Of a stretch of 64,000 nucleotides of DNA, positions 9,871 through 19,032 are shown piece by piece (positions within the stretch are counted from its first letter, which is position 1; every line of letters begins with the position of its first letter). Both the position numbers and the translations under genes were made by a program. The DNA lies in assembly GCF_001263395.1 (NCBI RefSeq), contig NZ_CP011786.1, forward strand, positions 1,736,001 through 1,800,000, given 5' to 3'. The notes under the pieces were generated by a model. The model made no database searches, had not been told where the DNA came from, and worked only from the letters and a program-made list of their open reading frames with translations. The DNA is from Bifidobacterium actinocoloniiforme DSM 22766 (lineage in GTDB: Bacteria; Actinomycetota; Actinomycetes; Actinomycetales; Bifidobacteriaceae).

Positions 9871-11124
9871 ATGAACGTCAGCAGATTGGAACCGGATACC
9901 AGCGGGATTGTGGACTGGCCCACACTGAGCACTAGAAAACAGAGCGTGGTGAGCGTAGGCGTGTTCGACGGGATGCACCGAGGGCACCGGGCCGTCATTG
10001 AGCGGTTGGTGGAGCTGGCCCACGAACAGGGCGACTATGCGGTCGTCATCATGTTCGACCCCAGCCCCAAGCGCGTGCACTCCTACGCGGCCACGCACGG
10101 CGGTGCTGAACTGCCCGACGGCGAGCCCTCGGCCGATCCGGACGAGCTGATGGCTGCGGGGGAGCGGATTCGTCTGATGCGCGGCCTGGGGGTGGACTGG
10201 GTGCTGTCCGTAGGTTACTCCTTGGCCTTCGCGGCCAAATCATACCGGTACTTCTTGGGATCGCTGGCGGGCACAATCGGTATGCGCACGCTAGTGCTCG
10301 GGCAGGACGCGAGTATGGGCTCGGGGCGCGTGGGCGACATCCGCGCCATCCAGGAGCTGGCCGAGGCCACCGGCGTATTCAGGCTGGAAGTGGTGGACGA
10401 TGCCGGTCCTGGCCTGACCTGGACGCCCACTTGTCACATCCCCGTCCCCCAAGGCCCGGGCGAGCCGGCGGACCCGCTGGAGGGGATGAACAAGGCTGAG
10501 CGGCGGGCCTGGACCAAGGCTCACGCTTGCAAGCATGTGCGGGCCTGGAGCTCCTCGAACGTGCGCTCGCTGCTGGACCAGGGCCGTATTGGTGCCGCCG
10601 ATGCTGTGTTGGGGCGGCCGCACGTGGTTGAGGGCGAAGTGGTGCACGGGGAGCAGCGGGGCCGCGCCCTTGGCTACCCGACCGCCAATATCTCGCCTGA
10701 TTACAGCGGATACATGCCCGCAGAAGGGGTGTATGCGGGCTGGTTGGTGGACTTGGGGCCCGCCGAGGAGGCCGAGCGCGATGCCAAGGCAGCCAGCGGT
10801 GACCAGGACCAGGAGCGCGTGGCCGTCAGCAGCCTTGAGGCTCGGCTAGCCCCCGGATCGCCCTGGCGCTGGCCCGCCGACATTTCGATAGGCAGCAAGG
10901 AGACTTTCGCTGAAGACGGGCGGACCTACGAGCGGGTCTTGGAGGTCAACGCCATAGCCGGCGACGACTGGCTGGAGCTGTATGGCCACCGGGTCCGGGT
11001 GGAGTTCCTGGCCTACCTGCGGCCACAGGAGAAGTTCGCCGACGGGGATGCGCTCGCCGACCAGCTCCAGCGTGACGCCGCTGATTCGCTCCGTTTGGCG
11101 CAGGAGGCCGCCGCTCGCTCCTAG
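9871..11124 (+). CDS. ribF: Bifunctional riboflavin kinase/FAD synthetase RibF
   Basis: A 417-residue enzyme that phosphorylates riboflavin to FMN and then adenylates it to FAD. The N-terminal nucleotidyltransferase domain has GVFDGMHRGH. The C-terminal kinase domain has GRALGYPTANIS and an EGVYAGW segment. It is longer than the usual ~310 residues because of inserted loops, one between the domains (Gly/Pro/Glu-rich) and one inside the kinase domain (Ala/Glu-rich). ATG 9871 follows GAGAGGAAAAGGA. Its place after truB is the common arrangement. Confidence 0.94.
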   Translation: MNVSRLEPDTSGIVDWPTLSTRKQSVVSVGVFDGMHRGHRAVIERLVELAHEQGDYAVVIMFDPSPKRVHSYAATHGGAELPDGEPSADPDELMAAGERIRLMRGLGVDWVLSVGYSLAFAAKSYRYFLGSLAGTIGMRTLVLGQDASMGSGRVGDIRAIQELAEATGVFRLEVVDDAGPGLTWTPTCHIPVPQGPGEPADPLEGMNKAERRAWTKAHACKHVRAWSSSNVRSLLDQGRIGAADAVLGRPHVVEGEVVHGEQRGRALGYPTANISPDYSGYMPAEGVYAGWLVDLGPAEEAERDAKAASGDQDQERVAVSSLEARLAPGSPWRWPADISIGSKETFAEDGRTYERVLEVNAIAGDDWLELYGHRVRVEFLAYLRPQEKFADGDALADQLQRDAADSLRLAQEAAARS

Positions 11125-11306
11125 GGGTCGACACCGGCGGGCCGGGGAGGCGATCGCGGTTTCTTCCATCCCGTTCTGCCCGTAGCACCGCCTGGCTTTG
11201 GGGCCGACAGCGTTGCATGCATTGTGCGGGGGCGCCGCTGGCTTTCGGCAGGTTGTGGCTGTGGTAGTGCTCGTAGGCGGTGTGAGTGTGGCGGTGGCGG
11301 CCTGGA

Positions 11307-12275
11307 TCAGGCTTGGGCGGCGAGCTTGGCTGCCAGGCGGTCCAGGAGTCCGGCGACTGGGGAAGCCATTGGCGCGCAGCTTAGGGCTTGGCGGGCCTGG
11401 GACACCTGGGAGCGGGCCTGGGCCTTGGCGCCTTCAATCAGGTCCGGATGGGCTTGGAGATAGTCCAGCACCTTCAAGGGGTCGTCGGCCTCCAAGACCT
11501 GTTTGAAGGTGGGATCGGACTCCAAGCCCAGGATGACCGGCAGGGTGTAGATGCGGTCCTGGATGTCCTCCAGCTTGGGCTTGCCGGAGTCGTGGACAAC
11601 GTCGAAGTCGCCGATGTCGTCGATGATTTGGAAGGCCATCCCCAAGTGTTCGCCGAAAGCGCTGGCAGCGGCCAGCAGACCCTCCTCCGGCTCGGACGCG
11701 CTCAGTTTGACGCCGGTGAGGCAAGCCAGGCGGAAGAGGGCAGCGGTCTTTCCCTGGATGGCGCGCTCGTAGTAAGCGCGGGTGACGGTCAGGTCTCCTC
11801 GGCCCGACTCCTGCAGGAGTTCACCGCCCACAATCTCGCACACTGTGCCAGCCTGCTCGCGGATGAACGCGGTAGAGGGCGCGATCGAGGCCATAATCTC
11901 CATGTAGCGGGACAGAATCAGGTCGCCCAGGTAGATGGCCGCCTTGTTGCCGCGGATCCTGTGGACTGTGGGCTGGCCGCGCCGCACGTCCGCGCCGTCG
12001 AGCACGTCGTCGTGGACCAGCGTGGCCAGGTGGAGCATCTCTATCGCCGCCGCTCCGGTCACCAGCAGGCTGTCAGGGCCGAAGGGTCGGGCGTCATCGG
12101 ACTCTTGGGCACGGCCGAAAATCAGGACCAGGGCGGCGCGCACCATCTTGCCGTGATTGTTCAGGAGCCTGCGGTAGTCCTGCTGGTAAGGCTCCACGGA
12201 GGTCTCCTCGCGTTCCAGCCGACCGATGACCTGCTGCATGTCCCCCTTGAGCAGCTCTCGTTGCCTGTCTGTCAT
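11307..12275 (-). CDS. Polyprenyl diphosphate synthase (trans-isoprenyl type)
   Basis: A 322-residue all-alpha prenyl synthase that condenses isopentenyl diphosphate onto an allylic diphosphate to make longer prenyl chains. The two aspartate-rich motifs are present: DDVLD in LVHDDVLDGADVRRG, and DDIGD in FQIIDDIGDF. Chain length cannot be fixed from motifs alone; geranylgeranyl-like or longer products are both possible. It is transcribed opposite to the flanking ribF and phosphoesterase genes and has its own upstream region. Confidence 0.9.
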   Translation of the reverse strand: MTDRQRELLKGDMQQVIGRLEREETSVEPYQQDYRRLLNNHGKMVRAALVLIFGRAQESDDARPFGPDSLLVTGAAAIEMLHLATLVHDDVLDGADVRRGQPTVHRIRGNKAAIYLGDLILSRYMEIMASIAPSTAFIREQAGTVCEIVGGELLQESGRGDLTVTRAYYERAIQGKTAALFRLACLTGVKLSASEPEEGLLAAASAFGEHLGMAFQIIDDIGDFDVVHDSGKPKLEDIQDRIYTLPVILGLESDPTFKQVLEADDPLKVLDYLQAHPDLIEGAKAQARSQVSQARQALSCAPMASPVAGLLDRLAAKLAAQA

Positions 12276-12465
12276 AAGCGACTCAACCTCTCAAACGATT
12301 TGACTGCTCCCAATATAGCAAGGAGGAGCGGTGATGACCCGCCTGATTCACCGCCGACCGACCCTGCTTGCGCCCAACTGTGCCTCAGCTCACAGAGAGG
12401 CGGGTCCCGGCTGGCGGCGCCCGATGAGGCGCTGGCCGGCCGCCGCCCAGCGGGAGGGAATGAAG

Positions 12466-12480
12466 TAGGGTGGAGGCATG
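12466..12480 (+). promoter_or_regulatory. Leaderless-type -10 box at the metallophosphoesterase start
   Basis: TAGGGT lies exactly six bases before ATG 12478, the spacing expected when transcription starts at the A of the start codon. A GGAGG is also present but too close to the ATG to be an ordinary ribosome-binding site. Confidence 0.4.
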
Positions 12481-13959
12481 AGCGATGCACACCGATTTTT
12501 GAGCAGCCAGCCCGGCGGCGTCAGCGAGGACGACCGTCGCCTGTCTGTCTCCGCCCGGCTGGGACGCCTGCAATTTCACCGTTCCGGCAAGTTCCGGGTC
12601 CTCCAATTCGCGGACGTTCAGGAGGGCCCCAAAGTCTCCAAGGACACCGTCCGCCTGATTGCCGCCGCCTGCGACGCGGCCCGGCCCGATCTGGTGATTT
12701 TCACCGGCAACCAAATCGCCGGCTACGACTCCGCCTTCGAGAAGACCTTCCGCAAGCGCCGCTGGTCCACTCGCCTGGACTCCGTGTATTCCACCGGCCT
12801 GACCATGAGCCGGTGGATGGGGGACGCCTTGCACGGCTTCATGAGGCCCAACCAGTCCGCAGTCCCTGGCCAGGCGCGCGGACAGGAAGCCGATTCCGCC
12901 CCGCGCCGGGAGCAGGAGCTGCGGGCCAGTGAGGACCTGGTGCGACAGACCATCGCGCAAATCGTGCAACCCCTGGTCGAGCGGGGCGTGCCCTTCGCCG
13001 TGACCTACGGCAACCACGACTTCCAGTGCGGTCTGGACACCGACCGGATGGACGCCATCTACAGGGAGTTCCCCGGCTGCTTGAACCCGGAGTCCGCGGC
13101 GGCGGCCCAATCCGACTTGCCCCGGTCCCTGCCGGCCTCCGGCATGTCCGACCAGCGGGCCTATGCTTGCGAGCCTGGCACCTTCGCCCTGCCTGTCGCC
13201 CCCGTCCAAGGCGAGGCGCCCGTCCTGGGGCTGGTCCTGCTGGATTCGGGCGACTACGCGCGCACGGGAGGCTATGGATCGCCCTCACGGCGGGGCTTGG
13301 ACTTCCTCAGGCGGGCGCCTGGCTTCATCGGACAGCGTTCCATGGTCTTCCAGCACATGCCGCTGCCCCAGTACTACCAGCTGCTTAAACCGGTCCCCGC
13401 GACCACGGCCAACGCCATCCAGGGCTACCGCGCCTTCGACTCCGCCTGTTACACCCTGGATGAGGCCAAGACCCTGCCTGGTTCATTCCTGGGCGAGGGC
13501 GTCTCCTGCCCGGACCACGACAGCGGTGAGTTCGCAATTCTGAAAAAGGCCGACTATTTCGCCTTGTTCGCGGGCCACGACCACCGCAACGGTTTCGTGG
13601 GCTCGGTGGATGGGGTCACGCTGGGCGTCACGCCCACCTGCGGGTTCGCCTCCTACGGCCCGGTGCCGGCCAAGCGGTCCGCCCGCCTGTTCGAGTTCGA
13701 CATCCGCCATCCCCACCAGCCGCGCACCCAGCTCCTGGAGTTCGGAAGGCTTGTCGGACGGCCCAGTTCCAACAAGGCCTACACCTTCGCCTTAAGTCAT
13801 ATGCCCGTGTCTAAGGGCGATGCCTTCGACCTGCTGCGTAAGCCCAGGATCCTGGCCGGCAGTCTGGCCACCTTGGCGGCGGGGCTGGTCGCTTCGCTTG
13901 GATCCTCAGGTTCCGGCGCTGTCGGAGACGGCGAACGCAGGGGACACTCGGACCGTTAA
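12478..13959 (+). CDS. Metallophosphoesterase-family protein with altered metal motifs
   Basis: A 493-residue calcineurin-like phosphoesterase. Later motifs are canonical: YGNHDFQ (GNHD), FQHMPLP and the closing FAGHDHRNGF (GHDH). The first two are changed: the usual DxH is DVQ (in LQFADVQEG), and the usual GDxx is GNQ (in VIFTGNQIAG), so a histidine and a bridging aspartate ligand are replaced. The enzyme may use a different metal arrangement or have low activity. The C-terminus is weakly hydrophobic and its stop overlaps the stop of the convergent IclR gene by four bases. Substrate unknown. Confidence 0.8.
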   Translation: MSDAHRFLSSQPGGVSEDDRRLSVSARLGRLQFHRSGKFRVLQFADVQEGPKVSKDTVRLIAAACDAARPDLVIFTGNQIAGYDSAFEKTFRKRRWSTRLDSVYSTGLTMSRWMGDALHGFMRPNQSAVPGQARGQEADSAPRREQELRASEDLVRQTIAQIVQPLVERGVPFAVTYGNHDFQCGLDTDRMDAIYREFPGCLNPESAAAAQSDLPRSLPASGMSDQRAYACEPGTFALPVAPVQGEAPVLGLVLLDSGDYARTGGYGSPSRRGLDFLRRAPGFIGQRSMVFQHMPLPQYYQLLKPVPATTANAIQGYRAFDSACYTLDEAKTLPGSFLGEGVSCPDHDSGEFAILKKADYFALFAGHDHRNGFVGSVDGVTLGVTPTCGFASYGPVPAKRSARLFEFDIRHPHQPRTQLLEFGRLVGRPSSNKAYTFALSHMPVSKGDAFDLLRKPRILAGSLATLAAGLVASLGSSGSGAVGDGERRGHSDR

Positions 13960-14795
13960 CCGCGCGGTCCTATGCTGGAAGCGCTCTGTTGGAGGGCATC
14001 GCTCAAGTACTTGCCTGCAGCCATGACCAGTGGCGCGTAGTGGCGGCCGGGGGCTTGGCTCATGCGTTCGACCGGGCCGGATATGGCGATTGCGGCCATG
14101 ACTTGGCCCGCTGGGTTGCGAATCGGGGCGGAGATTGAGCACACGCCCTGCTCATGCTCGTTAATCGACTCAGCCCAGCCGCGTTTGCGCACGTCGGCCA
14201 GCCGGGAGGCGCTGAATTTGGCCCGTAGCAGGATTTGATGGATACGCTCGGGGGAGTCCCAAGCCAGTAGAATCTGCGAGGCGGCGCCCGCCTGCATGGA
14301 AAGCACGGCGCCCACGGGGATTGAATCACGTAAGCCGGAGGGGCGGTCCAGGGCGGCTATGCAGATTCGATGCTCGCCCTGGCGGCGGAAGATTTGCGCG
14401 GATTCGCCGGTCCGGTTCAACAGGGTGCGCAGGATGGGACCGGCGGCGTTGAGGAGCCGGTCCTCGCCAGCGGCGGCTGCCAGCTCGGCGAAGCGGGAGC
14501 CCAGCGTGAAGCGCCCGTGCTCGTCGTGGCAGACGAAGCGGTGCCTCTCCAAGGCGGTGGCCAGGCGGTGGGCCGTGGGTCGGGCGAGGCCGGTGGCTTT
14601 GACGAGTTGACCTAGTGTGATGGGCCCATTTTCCAGAGCTTCCAGGATTTTGACTGTTTTGTCGAGCACTCCGACGCCGGAATGTATGTCGCCATCGTCG
14701 GTTGCAGGCTCGTCTGCGTCACGGTACCGCGCTTCCTGTACGGCTTCGCGGAGCCAGGTATGGTCGATAGCTGCTGCATGTGAAGAATGCGCCAT
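13956..14795 (-). CDS. IclR-family transcriptional regulator
   Basis: A 279-residue regulator with an N-terminal winged helix (about 45-105; GQLVKATGLARPTAHRLATA) and an IclR effector domain (about 120-270). About 40 residues come before the winged helix, longer than usual. IclR proteins usually bind small metabolites and control nearby catabolic or biosynthetic genes. None of the neighbours points to a clear target here. Two small palindromes just upstream suggest autoregulation. The gene is divergent from the first CPBP gene. Confidence 0.9.
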   Translation of the reverse strand: MAHSSHAAAIDHTWLREAVQEARYRDADEPATDDGDIHSGVGVLDKTVKILEALENGPITLGQLVKATGLARPTAHRLATALERHRFVCHDEHGRFTLGSRFAELAAAAGEDRLLNAAGPILRTLLNRTGESAQIFRRQGEHRICIAALDRPSGLRDSIPVGAVLSMQAGAASQILLAWDSPERIHQILLRAKFSASRLADVRKRGWAESINEHEQGVCSISAPIRNPAGQVMAAIAISGPVERMSQAPGRHYAPLVMAAGKYLSDALQQSASSIGPRG

Positions 14796-14824
14796 ACCCT
14801 GACAGGGTACATCTCACTATGTGA
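14795..14824. promoter_or_regulatory. Possible IclR operator palindromes
   Basis: TACCCTGACAGGGTA (14795-14809, 6-bp arms) and TCACTATGTGA (14814-14824) lie directly at and upstream of the IclR start codon. Their position suits autorepression, but no matching copies elsewhere in the window were used to support this. Confidence 0.35.
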
Positions 14825-14967
14825 ACGATAGAAGTCAGTTTTGTTACTGGAAGCTTACGGTCCCGGGGTCGTCCGAGCGGGCGAGCCGTGCGGAGCTGGT
14901 GTATCTTTGACTGGGAGAGAGAACGCGCTGGGCATTACAGCCCGGGGTTTCGGCAGTTGGGGAGTGG

Positions 14968-16077
14968 ATGACGGGCAGACACGCTGGATGCGGCAAGGGT
15001 CATCCCCGTCCGGGGTCTCGTCGCATCCTCGCCAAGGTGCCAGCCGTCGCGGCATCTGCGCCCGGTCGGGTCGATCCGCAAGCCCTGAGCCGGAGCGCCC
15101 TGGCCAAAGTGCGGGACGAGGTCAGCTCCCAGGCCGTCTTCGTCTTCCTGTACATGGTTGCCATGCAGCTGGTCGGCTACGCCCTCGGAATCATGCTGAT
15201 AGCGGTCCGACAACTGCCTCGGACGGGCGGCATAGCCTTCGATCGCACCGTCGCCAGTCTGGACGGTTCGTCCACCGCCGAGCTCTATCTCTTCTCCACC
15301 GCCATCGCCTTCGCGTTCATGGTCCTTTACCGGCGCGAGCAGGTCGCTGATCCGGGACCCTACGGCGTCTTCCGTCGTTCCAGCCGGTCCATGACCGCGC
15401 CGCTCATGCTGACCTGCCTGCTCCTGTCCCTAGGCGCCCAATCGCTGTCCATGTTCTACGACTTCGGCCTGAGCCGGACCGTCGGTGGCCTGAGAGAGAC
15501 CACCTTGAACGGTCTGGGAGCCTCGGCCTTGGAGACCGTGGGCTCGTCGCCCGCCTCGCCGCCCATGCTCCTATACAGCTGCCTGTGGGCGCCGGTGGTG
15601 GAGGAGACCGTCTTCCGGGGGGCCGTCCTGGGCTCCCTCAAACGCTACGGGCGGGGGTTCGCGGTCGTTACATCCTCCTTCCTGTTCGCACTGATGCACG
15701 GCAGCCTCTCCCGGTCCTTCTTCGCCTTCGGCCTGGGTCTGGTGCTGGGTTTCCTGGCCTGCGAGCACAGCCTGATTTGGTCGATTGCCCTGCACATCAC
15801 CTCGAACCTGATCGCCATCTTCCTGCCAGGCCTCCTGCGAGAGTCCCTGGAGGCCCGAGGTCTGTCGGGGGCTGGACTGGAGGGTGGGCAGGCGGCTTTC
15901 TGGGCGATGATAGCGGCCCTGGCCGCCCTGACCTTGCTTGTCCAGCGCCGCAGCTTGGTCGCCTTCCTGCGCTCCGAACGGTCGGCGCCCAACCTCTACG
16001 CCTCTTGGGGCTCCTACTGGTTCCTGTTCGTCAGTGGGATCCAGGTGGCCCTGATTCTGTGGCGCCTGGTCCATTGA
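14968..16077 (+). CDS. CPBP-family intramembrane glutamic endopeptidase
   Basis: A 369-residue multi-pass membrane protein of the CPBP (Abi/CAAX protease) family. The active-site motifs are EETVFRG (Glu 212-213, Arg 217), FALMH (His 244) and a final HITSN. Around eight hydrophobic segments are visible. In bacteria such proteins act as membrane proteases, in bacteriocin self-immunity or in unknown roles. ATG 14968 follows GGGGAG, but the first ~50 residues are hydrophilic and the true start could be later. The next gene is a paralogue with the same layout. Confidence 0.85.
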   Translation: MTGRHAGCGKGHPRPGSRRILAKVPAVAASAPGRVDPQALSRSALAKVRDEVSSQAVFVFLYMVAMQLVGYALGIMLIAVRQLPRTGGIAFDRTVASLDGSSTAELYLFSTAIAFAFMVLYRREQVADPGPYGVFRRSSRSMTAPLMLTCLLLSLGAQSLSMFYDFGLSRTVGGLRETTLNGLGASALETVGSSPASPPMLLYSCLWAPVVEETVFRGAVLGSLKRYGRGFAVVTSSFLFALMHGSLSRSFFAFGLGLVLGFLACEHSLIWSIALHITSNLIAIFLPGLLRESLEARGLSGAGLEGGQAAFWAMIAALAALTLLVQRRSLVAFLRSERSAPNLYASWGSYWFLFVSGIQVALILWRLVH

Positions 16078-16216
16078 CGCGCCTGACCGCAGGCGCTCGC
16101 GAGCGTTCCGGAGGCCAGTAAGGGGTGGCGCTAGACTGGGAATCGTTACATTTCGGAGAGCCGCGCCTGAAAGACTGTCGGAGCGGATGGCTGCAAGCAC
16201 GGGAAAAGGGGTGGTT

Positions 16217-17305
16217 ATGAAGCGGTCGAGGAAAGCGGCCAGTGGACGGGAGCGTGCCTTAGGCCAAGCCGAATCCAGCCTGACTCCTCAGCTCTCACCT
16301 TCCCAAACCTGGCCGTCGCAATCGGCCGAGTCGGCCTCCCGCAGTACGACCAGGCAAGCGCGGATTAGGTTGAACGACCAGTCGGGCGCGTTAATCATCT
16401 ACCTGGTGGTCATGCAGCTGATCGGGCCAGCTGTGGCCGCGGCCCTGATCGTCATCTTGCAGAGCATGCGCAAGCAGATGGTGTCGGTCGATACTGTCGT
16501 CTCGCAGATCGACGGCAAGTACGCAGGGGTGATGAACCTCGTCTGCGCGGCCACCGCTTTCGTCTTCTGGATCGCCACCCACAAGCGTCAGATCGCCGAC
16601 CCGGGCCCCGACGGGGTCTTCCACCGCCGTCTGCGCCGGATGACCCCCTGGGTGCTCCTGGGCTGCATGGCCCTGCTCCTGACCGGCCAGTCCTTGAGCA
16701 CCATCTACGACCAGGGCTTCAACTGGGTCATCCACCGACTGTCTCTCAGGGCCACGACCTCCTCCGAGATGATCGAGGCCGCGTCCGGCTCCACGGCCAT
16801 GTTCCTCTATGTCTCCTTCTTTGGACCGGTCGTCGAGGAAGTGGTTTTCCGGGGCGTGATCATGAACAGCCTCAAGCCCTACGGCAAGGTCTTCGCCATC
16901 ATCACTTCGTCAACCATGTTCGCCTTCTTCCATTCCGACATTTCCCAGGGGCTTTTCGCCTTCTGCATTGGGCTGGTCCTGGGCTATGTGGCCTGCGAGT
17001 ACTCGATTTTCTGGTCCATCCTCCTGCACATAGCGAACAACCTGCTGATTTCCAACCTGGGTTCCATGGCCGTGTCGAGCCTGCCCGGCCCCGCCAAGGA
17101 CTGGGTCGACCCGGTCCTGTTGGTCGGCGGCCTCCTTTTGGGCGCCTTGGTCCTCTACCTGGCCCGGGGGCGCGTCCGTGGCTTCATCCTGGCCAACCGC
17201 GCCAGCAAGGGGATTTACGCCTCCTGGGGCGGCTTGTGGTTCATTGTCTACCTCATCCTGCAAATCCTCGTCACGGCAATGGAGTTCGCGCCGTCTGTGT
17301 CGTGA
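16217..17305 (+). CDS. CPBP-family intramembrane glutamic endopeptidase (second copy)
   Basis: A 362-residue paralogue of the preceding gene. The motifs are EEVVFRG, FAFFH and HIANN, and the two proteins share segments along their full length (for example ADPGPxGVF and YASWG). ATG 16217 follows AAAAGGGG and is preferred to the frame start at 16187. The N-terminal ~60 residues are Ser/Arg/Gln-rich and cytosolic. It probably arose by tandem duplication. A run of 13 C begins one base after the stop codon. Confidence 0.85.
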   Translation: MKRSRKAASGRERALGQAESSLTPQLSPSQTWPSQSAESASRSTTRQARIRLNDQSGALIIYLVVMQLIGPAVAAALIVILQSMRKQMVSVDTVVSQIDGKYAGVMNLVCAATAFVFWIATHKRQIADPGPDGVFHRRLRRMTPWVLLGCMALLLTGQSLSTIYDQGFNWVIHRLSLRATTSSEMIEAASGSTAMFLYVSFFGPVVEEVVFRGVIMNSLKPYGKVFAIITSSTMFAFFHSDISQGLFAFCIGLVLGYVACEYSIFWSILLHIANNLLISNLGSMAVSSLPGPAKDWVDPVLLVGGLLLGALVLYLARGRVRGFILANRASKGIYASWGGLWFIVYLILQILVTAMEFAPSVS

Positions 17306-17306
17306 T

Positions 17307-17319
17307 CCCCCCCCCCCCC
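17307..17319 (+). repeat. Homopolymer run of 13 C
   Basis: Thirteen C in a row start two bases after the TGA of the second CPBP gene and lie about 185 bases before murA. The run is outside every gene I accept. It is one of three runs of 13 or more G/C in the window. Confidence 0.9.
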
Positions 17320-17502
17320 ACGAGGCCATTGAGCTCGGGCGGTTGCGCCCGCAGTTGGGAGCTTTCGGCTCCGCGCGCATTTTCACGGGGCGCTTACAGT
17401 CGCTGTGGCACACTGTTCCTTAGTGGTGTTATGAGTATGGATTTCAGTGTATAAGAGGCGCGCAGGCCGATGTGGGTCCGGGGCGCGTGAAGAGGAGCGG
17501 GA

Positions 17503-18834
17503 ATGACAGCGGTGAACCCTAAGGCGGACGTGCTGCACGTAGTGGGCGGCAAGCCTTTGACCGGCAGCATCCATGTGCGCGGGGCCAAGAACTTCGTCTC
17601 CAAGGCCATGGTCGCGGCCCTGCTGGCGCCTGGCGTCTCGATTCTGAAGAACGTGCCGGAGATCCGTGACGTGCAGGTGGTCTCGGACCTCCTGCGCCTG
17701 CACGGGGTAAGCGTGGACGTGGAGCCCGAGGAGGGCGTGGTCACGATCGACGCGACCCACGTGGAGCTGGCGGACGTGGCGGATGTGGACACCCTATCCG
17801 GTTCCTCCCGCATCCCGATCCTGTTCTCCGGTCCTCTCCTGCACCGCCTGGGCGAAGCCTTCATCCCGGCCCTGGGCGGCTGCAAGATCGGCTCGCGGCC
17901 CATCGACTTCCACTTGGAAACCCTGCGCAAGCTGGGGGCCAAGGTGGACAAGGAGCACGAGGCCGGCATCCACATCACCGCGCCCGACGGCCTGCATGGC
18001 GCGAAGATCCACCTGCCCTACCCCTCGGTCGGCGCCACTGAGCAGACCCTGCTGGCTGCGGTCTTGGCCGAAGGCAAGACCGAGCTGTCCGGCGCTGCCA
18101 CTGAGCCCGAGATCATGGACCTGGTGGCGGTGCTGCAGAAGATGGGCGCGCAGATCTCCGTGGATGTGGACCGCACGATCCGCATCGAGGGCGTCAAGTC
18201 CCTGCAAGGCTACCGGCACACCTCCCTGCCCGACCGGATCGAGGCGGCCTCCTGGGCCTCGGCGGCCCTGGCCACCCACGGCGACATCTTCGTGCGTGGC
18301 GCTCACCAGCCCGACATGATGACTTACCTGAACGTGTTCCGCAAGATCGGCGGCGAGTTCGACGTGCGCGACGATGGCATCCGTTTCTGGCACCCGGGCG
18401 GTGACCTGAAGCCGGTGGCGATCGAGACCGACGTGCACCCCGGGTTCATGACCGACTGGCAACAGCCGCTAGTGGTGGCCATGACCCAGGCCAAGGGCCT
18501 GTCGATCGTGCACGAGACCGTTTACGAGAACCGCTTCGGCTTCACCAAGCCCCTGGTGCAGATGGGCGCCACCATCCAACTCTACCGGGAGTGCCTGGGT
18601 TCCCTGCCTTGCCGCTTCCAGCAGCGCAACTTCGAGCATTCGGCTGTGATTTTCGGCCCCACGCCACTGACCGGGCAAGACATCGACGTGCCCGACCTGC
18701 GTGGCGGCTTCAGTCATCTGATTGCGGCCCTGGCGGCCTCCGGGCCCTCCGAGGTGCACGGCATCTCGTTGATCGACCGGGGCTACGAGGACTTCCGCGA
18801 CAAGCTGGTCGCCCTGGGCGCCGACATCGATTGA
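17503..18834 (+). CDS. murA: UDP-N-acetylglucosamine 1-carboxyvinyltransferase
   Basis: A 443-residue MurA, which transfers enolpyruvate from PEP to UDP-GlcNAc in the first committed step of peptidoglycan synthesis in the cytoplasm. The catalytic loop reads GGCKIGSRP, keeping the cysteine that fosfomycin targets in susceptible MurA. KNFVSKAMVAALLA near the N-terminus replaces the usual KNA motif region. An AGAGGAGCGG ribosome site precedes ATG 17503. A hairpin terminator follows. It starts a run of envelope/lipid genes (murA, acyltransferase, gpsA, ddl). Confidence 0.95.
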   Translation: MTAVNPKADVLHVVGGKPLTGSIHVRGAKNFVSKAMVAALLAPGVSILKNVPEIRDVQVVSDLLRLHGVSVDVEPEEGVVTIDATHVELADVADVDTLSGSSRIPILFSGPLLHRLGEAFIPALGGCKIGSRPIDFHLETLRKLGAKVDKEHEAGIHITAPDGLHGAKIHLPYPSVGATEQTLLAAVLAEGKTELSGAATEPEIMDLVAVLQKMGAQISVDVDRTIRIEGVKSLQGYRHTSLPDRIEAASWASAALATHGDIFVRGAHQPDMMTYLNVFRKIGGEFDVRDDGIRFWHPGGDLKPVAIETDVHPGFMTDWQQPLVVAMTQAKGLSIVHETVYENRFGFTKPLVQMGATIQLYRECLGSLPCRFQQRNFEHSAVIFGPTPLTGQDIDVPDLRGGFSHLIAALAASGPSEVHGISLIDRGYEDFRDKLVALGADID

Positions 18835-18883
18835 GACTGACGGCGGTCCCGTAGCAAGTCCAGTGATTGCTTGTTGAAGGCAG

Positions 18884-18921
18884 GGGAGGGCGGCTCGTTC
18901 GGGGCCGTCCTCCCTTGTTTG
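18884..18921 (+). terminator. Rho-independent terminator after murA
   Basis: An imperfect 11-bp G/C-rich stem (GGGAGGGCGGC with GCCGTCCTCCC) is followed by TTGTTT. It lies 50 bases after the murA stop. Confidence 0.75.
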
Positions 18922-19017
18922 TGCTCCCATGCAGCCGAGTCTCCTCGCAGTCCTGCGGAAAAGTGTAGAAAGTCCACTGCTTGTCTGCGCCCGTGAGCTC
19001 CTGGGCTTGCCCTGGTG

Positions 19018-19032
19018 CACAATAGTGGCATG
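19018..19032 (+). promoter_or_regulatory. Possible leaderless promoter of the acyltransferase
   Basis: CACAAT ends exactly six bases before ATG 19030 and there is no Shine-Dalgarno. The same hexamer and spacing recur at 53201 before another gene. Confidence 0.35.

Noticed and set aside
11388-12932. A 514-codon plus-strand frame opposite the prenyl synthase
   Set aside because: It overlaps the antisense of a gene with both Asp-rich motifs and runs into the phosphoesterase in the wrong frame.
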